64,000 nucleotides of DNA from Methanobacteriota archaeon. GTDB lineage: Archaea; Methanobacteriota; Methanobacteria; Methanobacteriales; Methanobacteriaceae. A program made the position numbers and the translations under genes. Under the pieces are notes generated by a model. That model did no database searches, was not told the origin of the DNA, and worked only from the letters and a program-made list of their open reading frames with translations. The DNA lies in assembly GCA_023411115.1 (NCBI GenBank), contig JAEYPF010000001.1, forward strand, positions 62,001 to 126,000. The letters are read 5' to 3'. How positions within the stretch are numbered: position 1 is the first letter of the stretch; each line of letters starts with the position of its first letter. Of the stretch, positions 28,226 to 37,591 are shown in pieces.

Positions 28226-28741
28226 ATGTTAATATTAAAGAAAGAAAGCCGAGGACTTTTTAAAAAGCCTTTTGGTAAACTTTACTCTACTTTACATGAT
28301 GTAAATAGAGTTTTTCTTGAAAATCATTTCATAATCTCCATTGGAGATGCTACCACAAAAAATATCTTAAATGCTGATATAATCCCTAAAATTGGCATTA
28401 TAGATAACAAAATTGAAAGAAAAATATCTAAACATAAAATAGAATATGATGCAATCACTTTGGATGTTGATAATCCTCCAGGGACAATAACAGACGAACT
28501 TTGGAAAACCATAGAAAAAGCCATGTACCTTACCGAAGAATCCAATGTTTTAATAGTTGTAAACGGTGAAGAAGATTTAGCTGTAATTCCATGCGTTTTA
28601 ATGGCTCCAAAGAATTCCATAATTTTATATGGACAACCTGGAGAAGGTATTGTGGTTGTTGAAGCTGATAAAGTAAAATATACGGCAAAAAAGATGCTAG
28701 ACAATTTTGATAGGAGGCTAAATAATGGAAATCGAAATTAA
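28226..28741 (+). CDS. GTP-dependent dephospho-CoA kinase
   Basis: A 171-residue member of the archaeal DUF359 family, shown elsewhere to phosphorylate dephospho-CoA with GTP as the last step of CoA synthesis. SIGDATTKNIL, DNPPGTIT, VVNGEEDLAVIPCVL and YGQPGEGIVVV are characteristic. It overlaps rps24e by 17 nt, so translation is tightly linked. Confidence 0.92.
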   Translation: MLILKKESRGLFKKPFGKLYSTLHDVNRVFLENHFIISIGDATTKNILNADIIPKIGIIDNKIERKISKHKIEYDAITLDVDNPPGTITDELWKTIEKAMYLTEESNVLIVVNGEEDLAVIPCVLMAPKNSIILYGQPGEGIVVVEADKVKYTAKKMLDNFDRRLNNGNRN

Positions 28742-29036
28742 AGAAAAAATTGAAAATCCACTTTTAAACAGAACTGAAATACACTTTGACTGTATTTATC
28801 AAGGAGAATCTACTCCAAAAACTTTAGATGTTAAAAATAAGCTTGTTGCACTATTAGATGCAGATAAAAATCTTCTGGTAGTTGATAAGGTTTTACCAAA
28901 ATTTGGAGAAGGTAAAGCTGATGGATATGCAAAAATCTACGACTCAGAAGAAAACCTAAATAAAATTGAAGCTAAACATGTTTTAGCTAAAAATCAAGAA
29001 CCTCAAGAAGGCGAAGAGGCTGAGGAGGAAGAATAA
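28725..29036 (+). CDS. rps24e: Ribosomal protein S24e
   Basis: A 103-residue small-subunit protein. NPLLNRTEIHF, the KNKLVALLDAD segment and GKADGYAKIYDSEE are diagnostic. The tail is acidic. SD AGGAGG lies inside the preceding kinase gene, and the stop overlaps the rps27ae start by 1 nt. Confidence 0.96.
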   Translation: MEIEIKEKIENPLLNRTEIHFDCIYQGESTPKTLDVKNKLVALLDADKNLLVVDKVLPKFGEGKADGYAKIYDSEENLNKIEAKHVLAKNQEPQEGEEAEEEE

Positions 29037-29191
29037 TGAAAAAGTGTGACCTTTACGAAGTTAAAGATAACAAACTTGTTAGAAAAAACCCTGAGTGTGT
29101 TAGATGCTCACACGGTGTTTTCATGGCAGATCATGGAGACAGATACGCCTGTGGAAAATGCGGCTACACACAATGGAAGAATAAAGAATAA
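29036..29191 (+). CDS. rps27ae: Ribosomal protein S27ae
   Basis: A 51-residue zinc-ribbon small-subunit protein. CVRCSHGVFMADHGDRYACG and CGY show the four Cys ligands. It corresponds to the ribosomal half of eukaryotic ubiquitin-S27a, with no ubiquitin part here. It begins on the last base of rps24e. Confidence 0.96.
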   Translation: MKKCDLYEVKDNKLVRKNPECVRCSHGVFMADHGDRYACGKCGYTQWKNKE

Positions 29192-29224
29192 TTAAAGTTT
29201 TTTTTATTTAAAGGGTGAAATTCT

Positions 29225-30631
29225 TTGAATTTAAGATCTGGACGGCTTAAGGGAAAGATGAGCAGTGAAGCTGCATCTTTTACTTCTTCTTTAGAATTTG
29301 ACAAACGTATTTTTGAAGCTGATGTTAAACTCAACATTGCACATACAGCCATGCTTGCAAAACAGGGAATAATATCTAATGAAATTGCAGATAAAATATT
29401 AGTGGCGTTAAATGAACTTAGAGAAGAAGGAATTGAAGCCCTTGACCTTGATCCTTCTGTGGAAGATATCCATATGGCTGTAGAAAATTATGTAACTTCT
29501 AAAATTGGAGAAGTTGCAGGCTTCATGCATACAGCTAAATCCAGGAATGATCAGGTAGCTACTGATCTTAGACTTGTTTTAAAGGAAGAAATTAAAGTAA
29601 TAGGGTTAAATGTTCTTAAATTTATTGAAGATATCCTTTACATGGCTGATGAGCATAAAGAAACTATTTTTGTGGGCTATACTCACCTTCAACATGCTCA
29701 ACCAACCACATTTGCACATCATCTACTTGCATATGCAAATGCATTGAAAAGAGATTATGAACGCCTTATGGATGCCTACAAGCGGGTGGACATGAATCCC
29801 CTTGGCTCTGCAGCACTGACTACTACCAGTTTTCCTATAGATCGGGAAATGACAACTGAACTTCTTGGATTTAGTAGTGTTATGGAAAATTCCATAGATG
29901 GTGTAAGTTCAAGAGATTTTATAGCAGAAACAGTATTTTCTCTTACAATGCTTTCCTCGACAATGAGTAAAATTTGCGAAGAGCTTATAATATGGAGCAC
30001 CTTTGAATTTGGAGTTGTTGAAATTGCATACGAATACTCATCAACATCCTCTATAATGCCTCAAAAAAAGAATCCTGATGTGGCAGAAATTGCAAGAGGA
30101 AAGAGTGCAATCCTTACTGGGGAATTGATGACTATTTTAACAATTTTAAAAGCATTGCCTTATAGTTACAATAGGGATTTACAGGAAATAACTCCACATC
30201 TTTGGAACTGCGTAGACAATACAAAAGAGATGCTGAATATAGTAAATGGAATGTTGTCAACAATTAAGATTAACAGGGAACGTGCTGCTGAACTTGCAAA
30301 ATCCAATTTTGCCACTGCAACTGAACTGGCGGATATACTAGTTCGTGAAAAAAATATGCCTTTTAGAACAGCCCATAAAATAGTTGGTCGGATGGTTACG
30401 CAAGCACTAGAGGATAAGGTCTCTCTTGATGATATTGATTCGAAATTTTTAGATAACGTTGCACATGAAGTGATGAATAAATCTCTTGATCTAGATGAAG
30501 GGTTAATAAGAGAAGCTTTGGATCCCTATGAAAATATAAAAGCAAGAACTGTAACAGGTGGATCTTCCCCTGAGGCGGTTGAAAAAGCAATTGCTAATTT
30601 AAGATTATTTGTAAATTCTACAAAAAATTGA
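29225..30631 (+). CDS. argH: Argininosuccinate lyase
   Basis: A 468-residue fumarase-superfamily enzyme forming arginine and fumarate. The catalytic Ser loop is SSIMPQKKNPDVAE near residue 280. HTAKSRNDQVATD and YTHLQHAQPTT hold active-site His and Thr residues. The start is TTG 29225 behind GGGTGA. A small hairpin of the dispersed family overlaps its stop codon. Confidence 0.97.
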   Translation: MNLRSGRLKGKMSSEAASFTSSLEFDKRIFEADVKLNIAHTAMLAKQGIISNEIADKILVALNELREEGIEALDLDPSVEDIHMAVENYVTSKIGEVAGFMHTAKSRNDQVATDLRLVLKEEIKVIGLNVLKFIEDILYMADEHKETIFVGYTHLQHAQPTTFAHHLLAYANALKRDYERLMDAYKRVDMNPLGSAALTTTSFPIDREMTTELLGFSSVMENSIDGVSSRDFIAETVFSLTMLSSTMSKICEELIIWSTFEFGVVEIAYEYSSTSSIMPQKKNPDVAEIARGKSAILTGELMTILTILKALPYSYNRDLQEITPHLWNCVDNTKEMLNIVNGMLSTIKINRERAAELAKSNFATATELADILVREKNMPFRTAHKIVGRMVTQALEDKVSLDDIDSKFLDNVAHEVMNKSLDLDEGLIREALDPYENIKARTVTGGSSPEAVEKAIANLRLFVNSTKN

Positions 30632-30666
30632 AAATTTTTCGAAAACCCGCAAATTGAAAATTTTGC
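30623..30666. repeat. Hairpins at the argH 3' end
   Basis: AAAAATT-GAA-AATTTTT (30623-30639) spans the argH stop at 30629-30631. A second, slightly imperfect pair GCAAATT/AATTTTGC follows (30649-30666). They could act as terminators or belong only to the hairpin family. Confidence 0.75.
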
Positions 30667-30840
30667 AGGTAATAACGCTTAGTTTATGTCTTTTATTTAT
30701 CTGAAGCATAAAATTAATTTTTTTAATATTTTCACAGCATTTGAGTATTCATTGACACAGTAATCTTTTATTTGTTAAAAATTATTAATTTTATTGAGAT
30801 TTTAGTCGATTTACACAAATTATTTATGGAAAGATGTTCC

Positions 30841-30850
30841 AAATATATAT
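30841..30850 (+). promoter_or_regulatory. Probable TATA box upstream of the kinase locus
   Basis: AAATATATAT in an AT-rich gap is the best promoter candidate for the 30928 small ORF and the giant kinase. It would give the kinase a leader of over 200 nt. Confidence 0.4.
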
Positions 30851-30927
30851 AAAATTTTATATGTAAAATTAATGAAATACAGCAAAAATTCATGCTTTTT
30901 TGAATTATAAATTCAGAGGATAAACCT

Positions 30928-31068
30928 ATGGATAAATTGTTCAAGAAAAACGTGGAAAATGTTAGAATGGATAAAATATTACATTCTAATGAGCATTCGA
31001 TGATTACTGGTAAAAATACTGGTTTTAATTTTATTTTGGTAAATAGTATTTGTAACTACTTAATCTAA
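30928..31068 (+). CDS. Possible 46-residue leader peptide or gene remnant
   Basis: An open frame starts at ATG 30928, beginning MDKLFKKNVENVRMDKIL. A short SD-like AGAGGA stands 10 nt upstream. It ends 36 nt before the giant kinase start. No family is recognised. It could be a small protein, an upstream ORF controlling the kinase, or chance. Confidence 0.3.
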   Translation: MDKLFKKNVENVRMDKILHSNEHSMITGKNTGFNFILVNSICNYLI

Positions 31069-31104
31069 TTGAAGACAATCTAAAAACTCAAGTGATCGGA
31101 TAAC

Positions 31105-34100
31105 ATGAATACTGAGAACAAAATGATAAAGTCTTTTTTAGGAAATATTGATGGATGGAAATCCGTTTTAAATTCATCACCGGATCTTATAGCTATTTTA
31201 GATACATCATTTAATGTTGTTTGGGTTAACAAAGCCATGGCAACTAGCTTAGACACTTCACCTGATTCATGTTTAGGTTTAAAATGTTTTGAAGCAGTTC
31301 ATGGTACGCAGTCACCCATTCCCAACTGTCCTCATGCAAAAATGATACTAGATGGTCATGAATACACTGAAGAAGTTAATGAGAAAAATTTAGGCGGATA
31401 TTTCTTTGTTACAGCTTCTCCAATTAAAGATGAGTCTGGAAATGTACTGGGAAGCATTCATATTGCACGTGATATAACTGAACGAAAAATAACCGAAAAA
31501 GAGAAACAAGAACTCCTTGAAAGAACACAGCAGTTTGCTGAGGAGCTAGAGGTCTCAAATGAAGAATTACATGCTACTACGGAAGAACTTCAAGCTGCTA
31601 ATGAAAAAATTCAGAGGTTTGCAGATATTGTTGAGTCATCAGACGATGCAATTATAACAAAATCACTCGATGGTATTATTATAGGTTGGAATAAGGGAGC
31701 AGAGGAGATTTATGATTATTCTGCTGAAGAAATTATAGGGGAACCCATTTCAATATTAGAACCATTTCAACTCAGTAAAGAAACAGAAGAATTGATTGAT
31801 AGAATTAAAAGTGGAGAAAAGATTGATCATTATGAAACTTTACGATTAACGAGGGACAGTAAGTTAATAAATGTTTCAGTAACTCTTTCTCCTGTTTTTA
31901 ATACTTTTGGAGAACTTGTAGCTATCTCAGCAATTTCCAGGGATATTACAGCACGTAAAAAAGTTGAAAAACATAATCAAAAACTGCTAGAGAATGTTCA
32001 GCAGTTTGCTGAGGAATTAGAAGTCTCAAATGAAGACTTGCAAGCTACTAATGAAGAACTTCAAGTTTCAAATGAAGAATTGCAGGATACTACTGAAAAA
32101 TTACAGGCTACTACAGAAGAGCTCCAGGTATCAAATGAAGAATTGCAAAATACCACTGAGGAGCTTCAGGTTGCTAATGAAGAACTTCGGCAGCAAAGTG
32201 AAGATATGGCATATCTTAACCAGGAGTTACGTGAAAGTGAACAACGCGTCAGGTTAAAACTGGAAAGTATAATTTCTCCAGATATGGATATAGGAGATTT
32301 AGATCTTGTTGATATTTTGGATATTCAAGCGGTTCAGTCACTCATGGATAATTTTTATGAACTTGCCCCTATTCCAATGGCTATAATTGATCTTAAAGGT
32401 GAGGTGCTGGTTGGTGTTGGATGGCAAGATATATGCACAAACTTCCACAGAGTTCATCCTGAAACCCACAAGCACTGTATAGAAAGTGATACTCAACTTT
32501 CTGCAGGTATTCCTGCAGGGGAGTTTAAGCGATACAAGTGTAAAAACAACATGTGGGACATTGCAACACCAATTATAGTAGGTGGAAAACACATGGGGAA
32601 CCTGTTTTCAGGACAATTTTTCTTTGATGATGAAGAAGTAGATTATGAATTGTTCAAAAGACAGGCATTAAAATACGGTTTTAATGAAGAAGATTATATT
32701 TTGGCACTTGGATCAGTTCCAAGACTGGGCAGAGAATTTGTAGACAAAAGTATGGCGTTTTTCATAAATCTTGCCGAAATGATTTCACAGATGAGTTACA
32801 ACAATATTAAACTGGCAAGGTCATTAACAGAACGCGATACATTAATGAGCTCGCTGCGTGAAAGCGAACAAAGGATAAACAGGTCGCAGGAAATTGGCCA
32901 TATTGGCAGCTGGGAACTTGATCTTGTAAATAATCAGTTATTCTGGTCAGATGAAGTTTATAGGATCTTTGGCTTACAGCCTCAGGAATTTGGTGCTACT
33001 TATGGAGCATTTCTCGATGCTATACATCCTGATGACCGTGAAGCTGTCGATTCTGCATATTCAGGTTCAATAAGTGAAGGAAGAGACACTTATGAGATTG
33101 AGCATAGAGTTGTAAGAAAAGCAACTGGTGAAATTCGTATCGTTCATGAAAAGTGCGAACATATTAGAGATGAGTCCGGTCAGATTATAAAGTCCGTTGG
33201 ACTAGTAAATGATATTACTGAGGGTAAAAAATCAGAAAAGGCTATTTTATGGAATCAAAAGCGTAATGAGCTCCTAGCAGAGGTTTCCAGTAGGTTATTG
33301 ACGGCTGAGAATCCCCAAGATATCATCAATGATATATGCCAGAAAACAATAAAGTTTCTGGAATGTGATGTATTTTTCAATTATTTAGTTGATGAGCAAA
33401 AAGGATGTTTACATTTAAATACATATGCAGGAATTCATGAGGAAGAAGCACAGAAGATTGAATGGTTAGAGTATGGTGCTGCTGTCTGTGGATGTGTAGC
33501 TCTTGAATCGCGCAGAATTGTCTCTGAAGATATTCTTGAAAATCCAGATCCAAAGACAGATTTGGTTAGATCATATGGTGTACAGGCATATGCATGTCAT
33601 CCCTTAATGGCTGAAGGCAAGAGTATTGGAACTCTATCCTTTGGTACTAATTCACGTACCAGTTTTACTGATGAAGAACTGGAATTAATGAAAGCAGTTG
33701 CGGACCAGATATCAATTGCAATGAACAGACTCATTTCAAATCGTGCCCTTAAAGAAAGTGAAGAAGTAGCCGTTCAAGCTAGAAATGAATGGGAACAAAC
33801 CTTTGAAGCTGTACCTGACTTAATAGCAATACTTGACACGGATTACAATGTTGTCCGTGCAAATAAAGCCATGGCAGATAAATTTGGTATAACGCCTGAA
33901 GAGTGCATTGGTTTAACTTGTTATGAGGTTATCCATGGAATGGAAGAACCTCCTTCTTTTTGCCCCCACATGCAGTTGCTTAAGGACGGATTGGAACACA
34001 CAGAAGAAGTCCATGAGGATAGCCTTGGCGGGGATTTCCTTGTAAGCGCTTCACCATTGCATGATTCAGAAGGAAAACTCATTGGAAGTGTTCATGTTGC

Positions 34101-37100
34101 CCGTGATATTAACGAGCGTAAGAGGAAAGAAAATGAACTTTATCAACTTAATAGGGCATATAAAGCGCTTAGTAACAGCAGCCAGGCAATGATAAGTGCT
34201 AAAGATGAACTGGACTATTTAGAATCAGTATGTGATATTGTGGTTGAAGACTGCGGTCATTCAATGGTGTGGATAGGTTACGCTGAAAATGATGAAAATA
34301 AGACTGTACAACCTATGGCACATGCAGGGTTTGATGAAGGCTATGTCGAAGCATTGAATATCACCTGGGAGGATAATGAACACGGTAACGGCCCAACAGG
34401 AACTGCTATACGCACACAAAAACCGGCTGTTTGCAAAAATATGCTTACAGACCCTAAATTTGAACTTTGGCGTGAAGCAGCAGTAGAACGAGGTTATGCA
34501 TCCTCTTTGGTTCTTCCTTTAATATTTGGGGGTAAATCGTTAGGTGCTTTGTCTATTTATTCACCCGAGCCTGATGCATTTTCAGTGGATGAAGTTGAAT
34601 TATTGAGTGAGTTAGCTAATAATCTTGCTTATGGAATTAACGTGATTAGATTACGTGTTGCCCGTGAACAAATGGAAGAGGCATTAATTAGAAGTGAAAA
34701 TGAATTCCGTGCGCTGGCTGAAAATTCTCCTGACGTAATTGCGAGATTTGACAGACAAAACCGCCATATATACGTTAATCCTGCAGCTGCAGAACCTTAT
34801 GGTCTTTCTCAAGAAGAAATTATTGGTAAAACTCATAGGGAACTTGGAATGGGTCCAGAAAACTGTGAATTCTGGGAAAGACATCATAATAAAGTTTTTG
34901 CAACTGGAGAACCCGAAACAATGGAATTCCAGTATAAATCACCTCAAGGAGAAGAATACTATTTTAACACTCGAATAGTACCTGAATTCTTAGATGGGGA
35001 AGTGAAGTCTGTTCTTGCTATTTCTCGTGACATTACATATATAAAAGAAGCAGAAGCTGAATTGAAAGAAGCACGTGACAATCTTGAGGAATTAGTTAAA
35101 GAAAGAACTGCAGAACTTGAAGAAGCTTATAAAGATCTAAAAATGAGTGAAGAACAGCTTAAAAGACAGGCAGAATTACTTGATCTCACTCATGAAGCTA
35201 TTATAGTTCGAGATATAGACGGCAAGATTTTATTCTGGAATGACGGTGCTGTAAAAACATACGGATGGAGTATGGAAGAAGCTAATGGTAAAATTACTCA
35301 TTTATTATTAAATACGAAGTTTCCAACATCATTAAAAGATTTAAATGATGAATTAATCAGCAAAGGCCAATGGGATGGTGAATTAGTACATACAAAGTGT
35401 GATGGTACTCATATCACTGTATTAAGTCGACAAGTCCTGAAAAATGACGAAAATGGAAAAACTAGTTCCATTTTAGAAATCAATTCCGATATCAGCGAAC
35501 GTAAAAAAATGGAAGAAGAACTTGAATTTGCAGGTAAATACAATCGTAGTTTAATTGAAACCAGTTTAGATCCACTTGTTACTATTGGCCCTAACGGAAA
35601 AATTACCGATGTAAACGGTGCTACAGAGGCAGTCACTGGTTATTCAAGGGATGAACTTATTGGCACTGACTTTTCAGATTATTTTACTCAACCTCACAAA
35701 GCTAGAGAAGGATACATAAAGGTATTTAGAGAGGGATGGGTAATCGATTACCCTCTCGAAATATTGCACAAGAATGGACATATAACACCAGTTCTGTATA
35801 ACGCTTCAGTTTATGAAGACGGAGATGGTAATGTCATTGGAGTTTTTGCTGCTGCACGTGATATTACTGAGCTCAAGCGTGCTGAAGCAGAAAAGCAAAA
35901 ATTACTGGAACAGGCTCAACAGATTGCAGAAGAGTTAGAAGCTTCTAATGAAGAATTACTGTCTACCACTAATGAACTCCATGCTGTGAATCAAGAGCTT
36001 GAATTTGCAAGTAAATATAACCGTAGTTTAATTGAAACCAGTCTTGATCCTCTAGTTACAATTGGTCCCGATGGGAAAATAACTGATGTAAATATGGCTA
36101 CTGAATTAATTACCGGTTATTCCAGAGATGAATTAGTTGGTACTGATTTTTCAGATTACTTTACAGAACGTGATAAAGCTAGGGAGGGTTATAAGGAAGT
36201 ATTCCGAAGAGGACAGGTGTTTGATTATCCATTGTGGATTAAACATAAAGATGGACCCGTGACTCCTGTATTGTACAATGCTTCTGTTTATCGTAACGAG
36301 TCTGGCGAGGTTATCGGTGTTTTTGCTGCAGCACGTGATATCACGGAACGTAAAAAAGCTGAGAAATTGTTAAAATTGAAATTAGATGAACTCGCACGTT
36401 CCAATGCAGAACTTGAACAGTTTGCTTATGTATCCTCCCACGATTTACAGGAACCTTTGAGGATGATAGGAAGTTATTTACAGCTTTTACAAAGAAGATA
36501 TCATGGCCAACTTGATGATAAGGCAGATAAATACATAAACTTTGCTGTAGATGGCGCTTCCCGTATGCAAAACTTAATAAATGATCTTTTGGAATTTTCT
36601 AGAGTGACTACACGGGCCAATGAATTTGAGTCCACCGACTGTGAAGTTATTCTGGATCATGTATTATCTAACCTGGAAGTGTCCATAAAAGAAAATGAAG
36701 CTGTTATATCTCAAGATCATTTGCCCACTGTACTGGCGGATCCTACTCAACTGGCCCAGGTGTTCCAGAATCTTATCAGTAATGCGATAAAATTCCGCAG
36801 TGAAAAAGTACCAAAAATTTATATTTCAGCTGAGAAAGAAGGTGATCATTGGATATTTTCAGTCGCTGACAATGGAATTGGAATTGATCCAAAACACTCT
36901 GAAAAGATCTTTGAGGTGTTCAAAAGATTACATAAGCGAAGAGAATATCCAGGAACAGGAATAGGGCTTTCAATTTGTAAAAAAATAATAGAAAGGCATG
37001 GAGGACATATATGGATAGAATCAGAGCCTGAAAAAGGCTCTATTTTCTATTTTACTTTATCAGAGGAAGGTGTTTTAGATGACAAATCTGATGACAGTTA

Positions 37101-37101
37101 A
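31105..37101 (+). CDS. Giant soluble multi-PAS/GAF/PocR histidine kinase
   Basis: 1998 residues with no membrane segment, so a cytoplasmic sensor. Order by rough residue: PAS 16-130, coiled coil, PAS 172-290, long coiled coil 292-382 (repeats of NEELQ/TTEELQ), PocR-like 402-576 with Cys residues, PAS 590-709, GAF 713-879, PAS 892-1007, GAF 1019-1186, PAS 1196-1314, PAS 1356-1466, PAS 1476-1591, PAS 1636-1749, HisKA 1766-1836 with phospho-acceptor His in SSHDLQEPL, and HATPase 1872-1989 with DNGIGID and GTGIGLS. PAS 7 and 8 are recent duplicates, and PAS 1 and 4 share a Cys...CPH pattern. A receiver protein starts 23 nt before its end and is the likely partner. Ligands are unknown. Confidence 0.93.
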   Translation: MNTENKMIKSFLGNIDGWKSVLNSSPDLIAILDTSFNVVWVNKAMATSLDTSPDSCLGLKCFEAVHGTQSPIPNCPHAKMILDGHEYTEEVNEKNLGGYFFVTASPIKDESGNVLGSIHIARDITERKITEKEKQELLERTQQFAEELEVSNEELHATTEELQAANEKIQRFADIVESSDDAIITKSLDGIIIGWNKGAEEIYDYSAEEIIGEPISILEPFQLSKETEELIDRIKSGEKIDHYETLRLTRDSKLINVSVTLSPVFNTFGELVAISAISRDITARKKVEKHNQKLLENVQQFAEELEVSNEDLQATNEELQVSNEELQDTTEKLQATTEELQVSNEELQNTTEELQVANEELRQQSEDMAYLNQELRESEQRVRLKLESIISPDMDIGDLDLVDILDIQAVQSLMDNFYELAPIPMAIIDLKGEVLVGVGWQDICTNFHRVHPETHKHCIESDTQLSAGIPAGEFKRYKCKNNMWDIATPIIVGGKHMGNLFSGQFFFDDEEVDYELFKRQALKYGFNEEDYILALGSVPRLGREFVDKSMAFFINLAEMISQMSYNNIKLARSLTERDTLMSSLRESEQRINRSQEIGHIGSWELDLVNNQLFWSDEVYRIFGLQPQEFGATYGAFLDAIHPDDREAVDSAYSGSISEGRDTYEIEHRVVRKATGEIRIVHEKCEHIRDESGQIIKSVGLVNDITEGKKSEKAILWNQKRNELLAEVSSRLLTAENPQDIINDICQKTIKFLECDVFFNYLVDEQKGCLHLNTYAGIHEEEAQKIEWLEYGAAVCGCVALESRRIVSEDILENPDPKTDLVRSYGVQAYACHPLMAEGKSIGTLSFGTNSRTSFTDEELELMKAVADQISIAMNRLISNRALKESEEVAVQARNEWEQTFEAVPDLIAILDTDYNVVRANKAMADKFGITPEECIGLTCYEVIHGMEEPPSFCPHMQLLKDGLEHTEEVHEDSLGGDFLVSASPLHDSEGKLIGSVHVARDINERKRKENELYQLNRAYKALSNSSQAMISAKDELDYLESVCDIVVEDCGHSMVWIGYAENDENKTVQPMAHAGFDEGYVEALNITWEDNEHGNGPTGTAIRTQKPAVCKNMLTDPKFELWREAAVERGYASSLVLPLIFGGKSLGALSIYSPEPDAFSVDEVELLSELANNLAYGINVIRLRVAREQMEEALIRSENEFRALAENSPDVIARFDRQNRHIYVNPAAAEPYGLSQEEIIGKTHRELGMGPENCEFWERHHNKVFATGEPETMEFQYKSPQGEEYYFNTRIVPEFLDGEVKSVLAISRDITYIKEAEAELKEARDNLEELVKERTAELEEAYKDLKMSEEQLKRQAELLDLTHEAIIVRDIDGKILFWNDGAVKTYGWSMEEANGKITHLLLNTKFPTSLKDLNDELISKGQWDGELVHTKCDGTHITVLSRQVLKNDENGKTSSILEINSDISERKKMEEELEFAGKYNRSLIETSLDPLVTIGPNGKITDVNGATEAVTGYSRDELIGTDFSDYFTQPHKAREGYIKVFREGWVIDYPLEILHKNGHITPVLYNASVYEDGDGNVIGVFAAARDITELKRAEAEKQKLLEQAQQIAEELEASNEELLSTTNELHAVNQELEFASKYNRSLIETSLDPLVTIGPDGKITDVNMATELITGYSRDELVGTDFSDYFTERDKAREGYKEVFRRGQVFDYPLWIKHKDGPVTPVLYNASVYRNESGEVIGVFAAARDITERKKAEKLLKLKLDELARSNAELEQFAYVSSHDLQEPLRMIGSYLQLLQRRYHGQLDDKADKYINFAVDGASRMQNLINDLLEFSRVTTRANEFESTDCEVILDHVLSNLEVSIKENEAVISQDHLPTVLADPTQLAQVFQNLISNAIKFRSEKVPKIYISAEKEGDHWIFSVADNGIGIDPKHSEKIFEVFKRLHKRREYPGTGIGLSICKKIIERHGGHIWIESEPEKGSIFYFTLSEEGVLDDKSDDS

Positions 37102-37573
37102 ACAGGCAGATGTGATGGCAAATCAGGCAACAGCAACACAAATAGAAATTCTTTTAGTAGAAGATAATGAAGGCGACATTGGACTTGTGGAAGAAGTTTT
37201 TCAGGAAGCCAAAATAAGGAATAATCTTTATGTTGCAGAGGATGGAGAAGAAGCAATGCTCTTTTTGCGTAGAGAAGGGGAATTTTCAGATTCTCCACGT
37301 CCAGATATAATACTTCTGGATTTGAATCTACCAAAAAAAGATGGACGTGAAGTCCTTAAGGAAATAAAAGAGGATGATAGCCTTAAAAGAATACCTGTAG
37401 TAGTTTTGACTACTTCAAAAGCTGAAGAAGACATACTTAAATCTTATGATCTTCATGCAAATTCATATATATCTAAACCCGTGGACTTTGATCAGTTCAT
37501 TAGGGTAATTAAGTCGATAGAAGACTTTTGGCTCGATGTTGTGAAGTTACCTTCAAAAGATGATTCAACGTAA
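37079..37573 (+). CDS. Response regulator, Rcp1-like single receiver
   Basis: 164 residues with one CheY-like receiver and no output domain. Acidic pocket in LLVEDNEGD, phospho-acceptor Asp in ILLDLNLPKKDG, Thr/Ser switch in VVLTTSKAEED and conserved Lys in YISKPVD. The C-terminal helix (IKSIEDFWLDVVKLP) is of the Rcp1 type that partners phytochrome-like kinases. It overlaps the giant kinase gene by 23 nt; SD GGAAGGTG. Confidence 0.93.
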   Translation: MTNLMTVKQADVMANQATATQIEILLVEDNEGDIGLVEEVFQEAKIRNNLYVAEDGEEAMLFLRREGEFSDSPRPDIILLDLNLPKKDGREVLKEIKEDDSLKRIPVVVLTTSKAEEDILKSYDLHANSYISKPVDFDQFIRVIKSIEDFWLDVVKLPSKDDST

Positions 37574-37591
37574 TTGGGATGGTTTAAATTT

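Noticed and set aside
31540..32230. Direct DNA repeats in the giant kinase gene
   Set aside because: They encode coiled-coil heptads (NEELQ, TTEELQ) in frame and are normal signalling linkers, not a mobile repeat.
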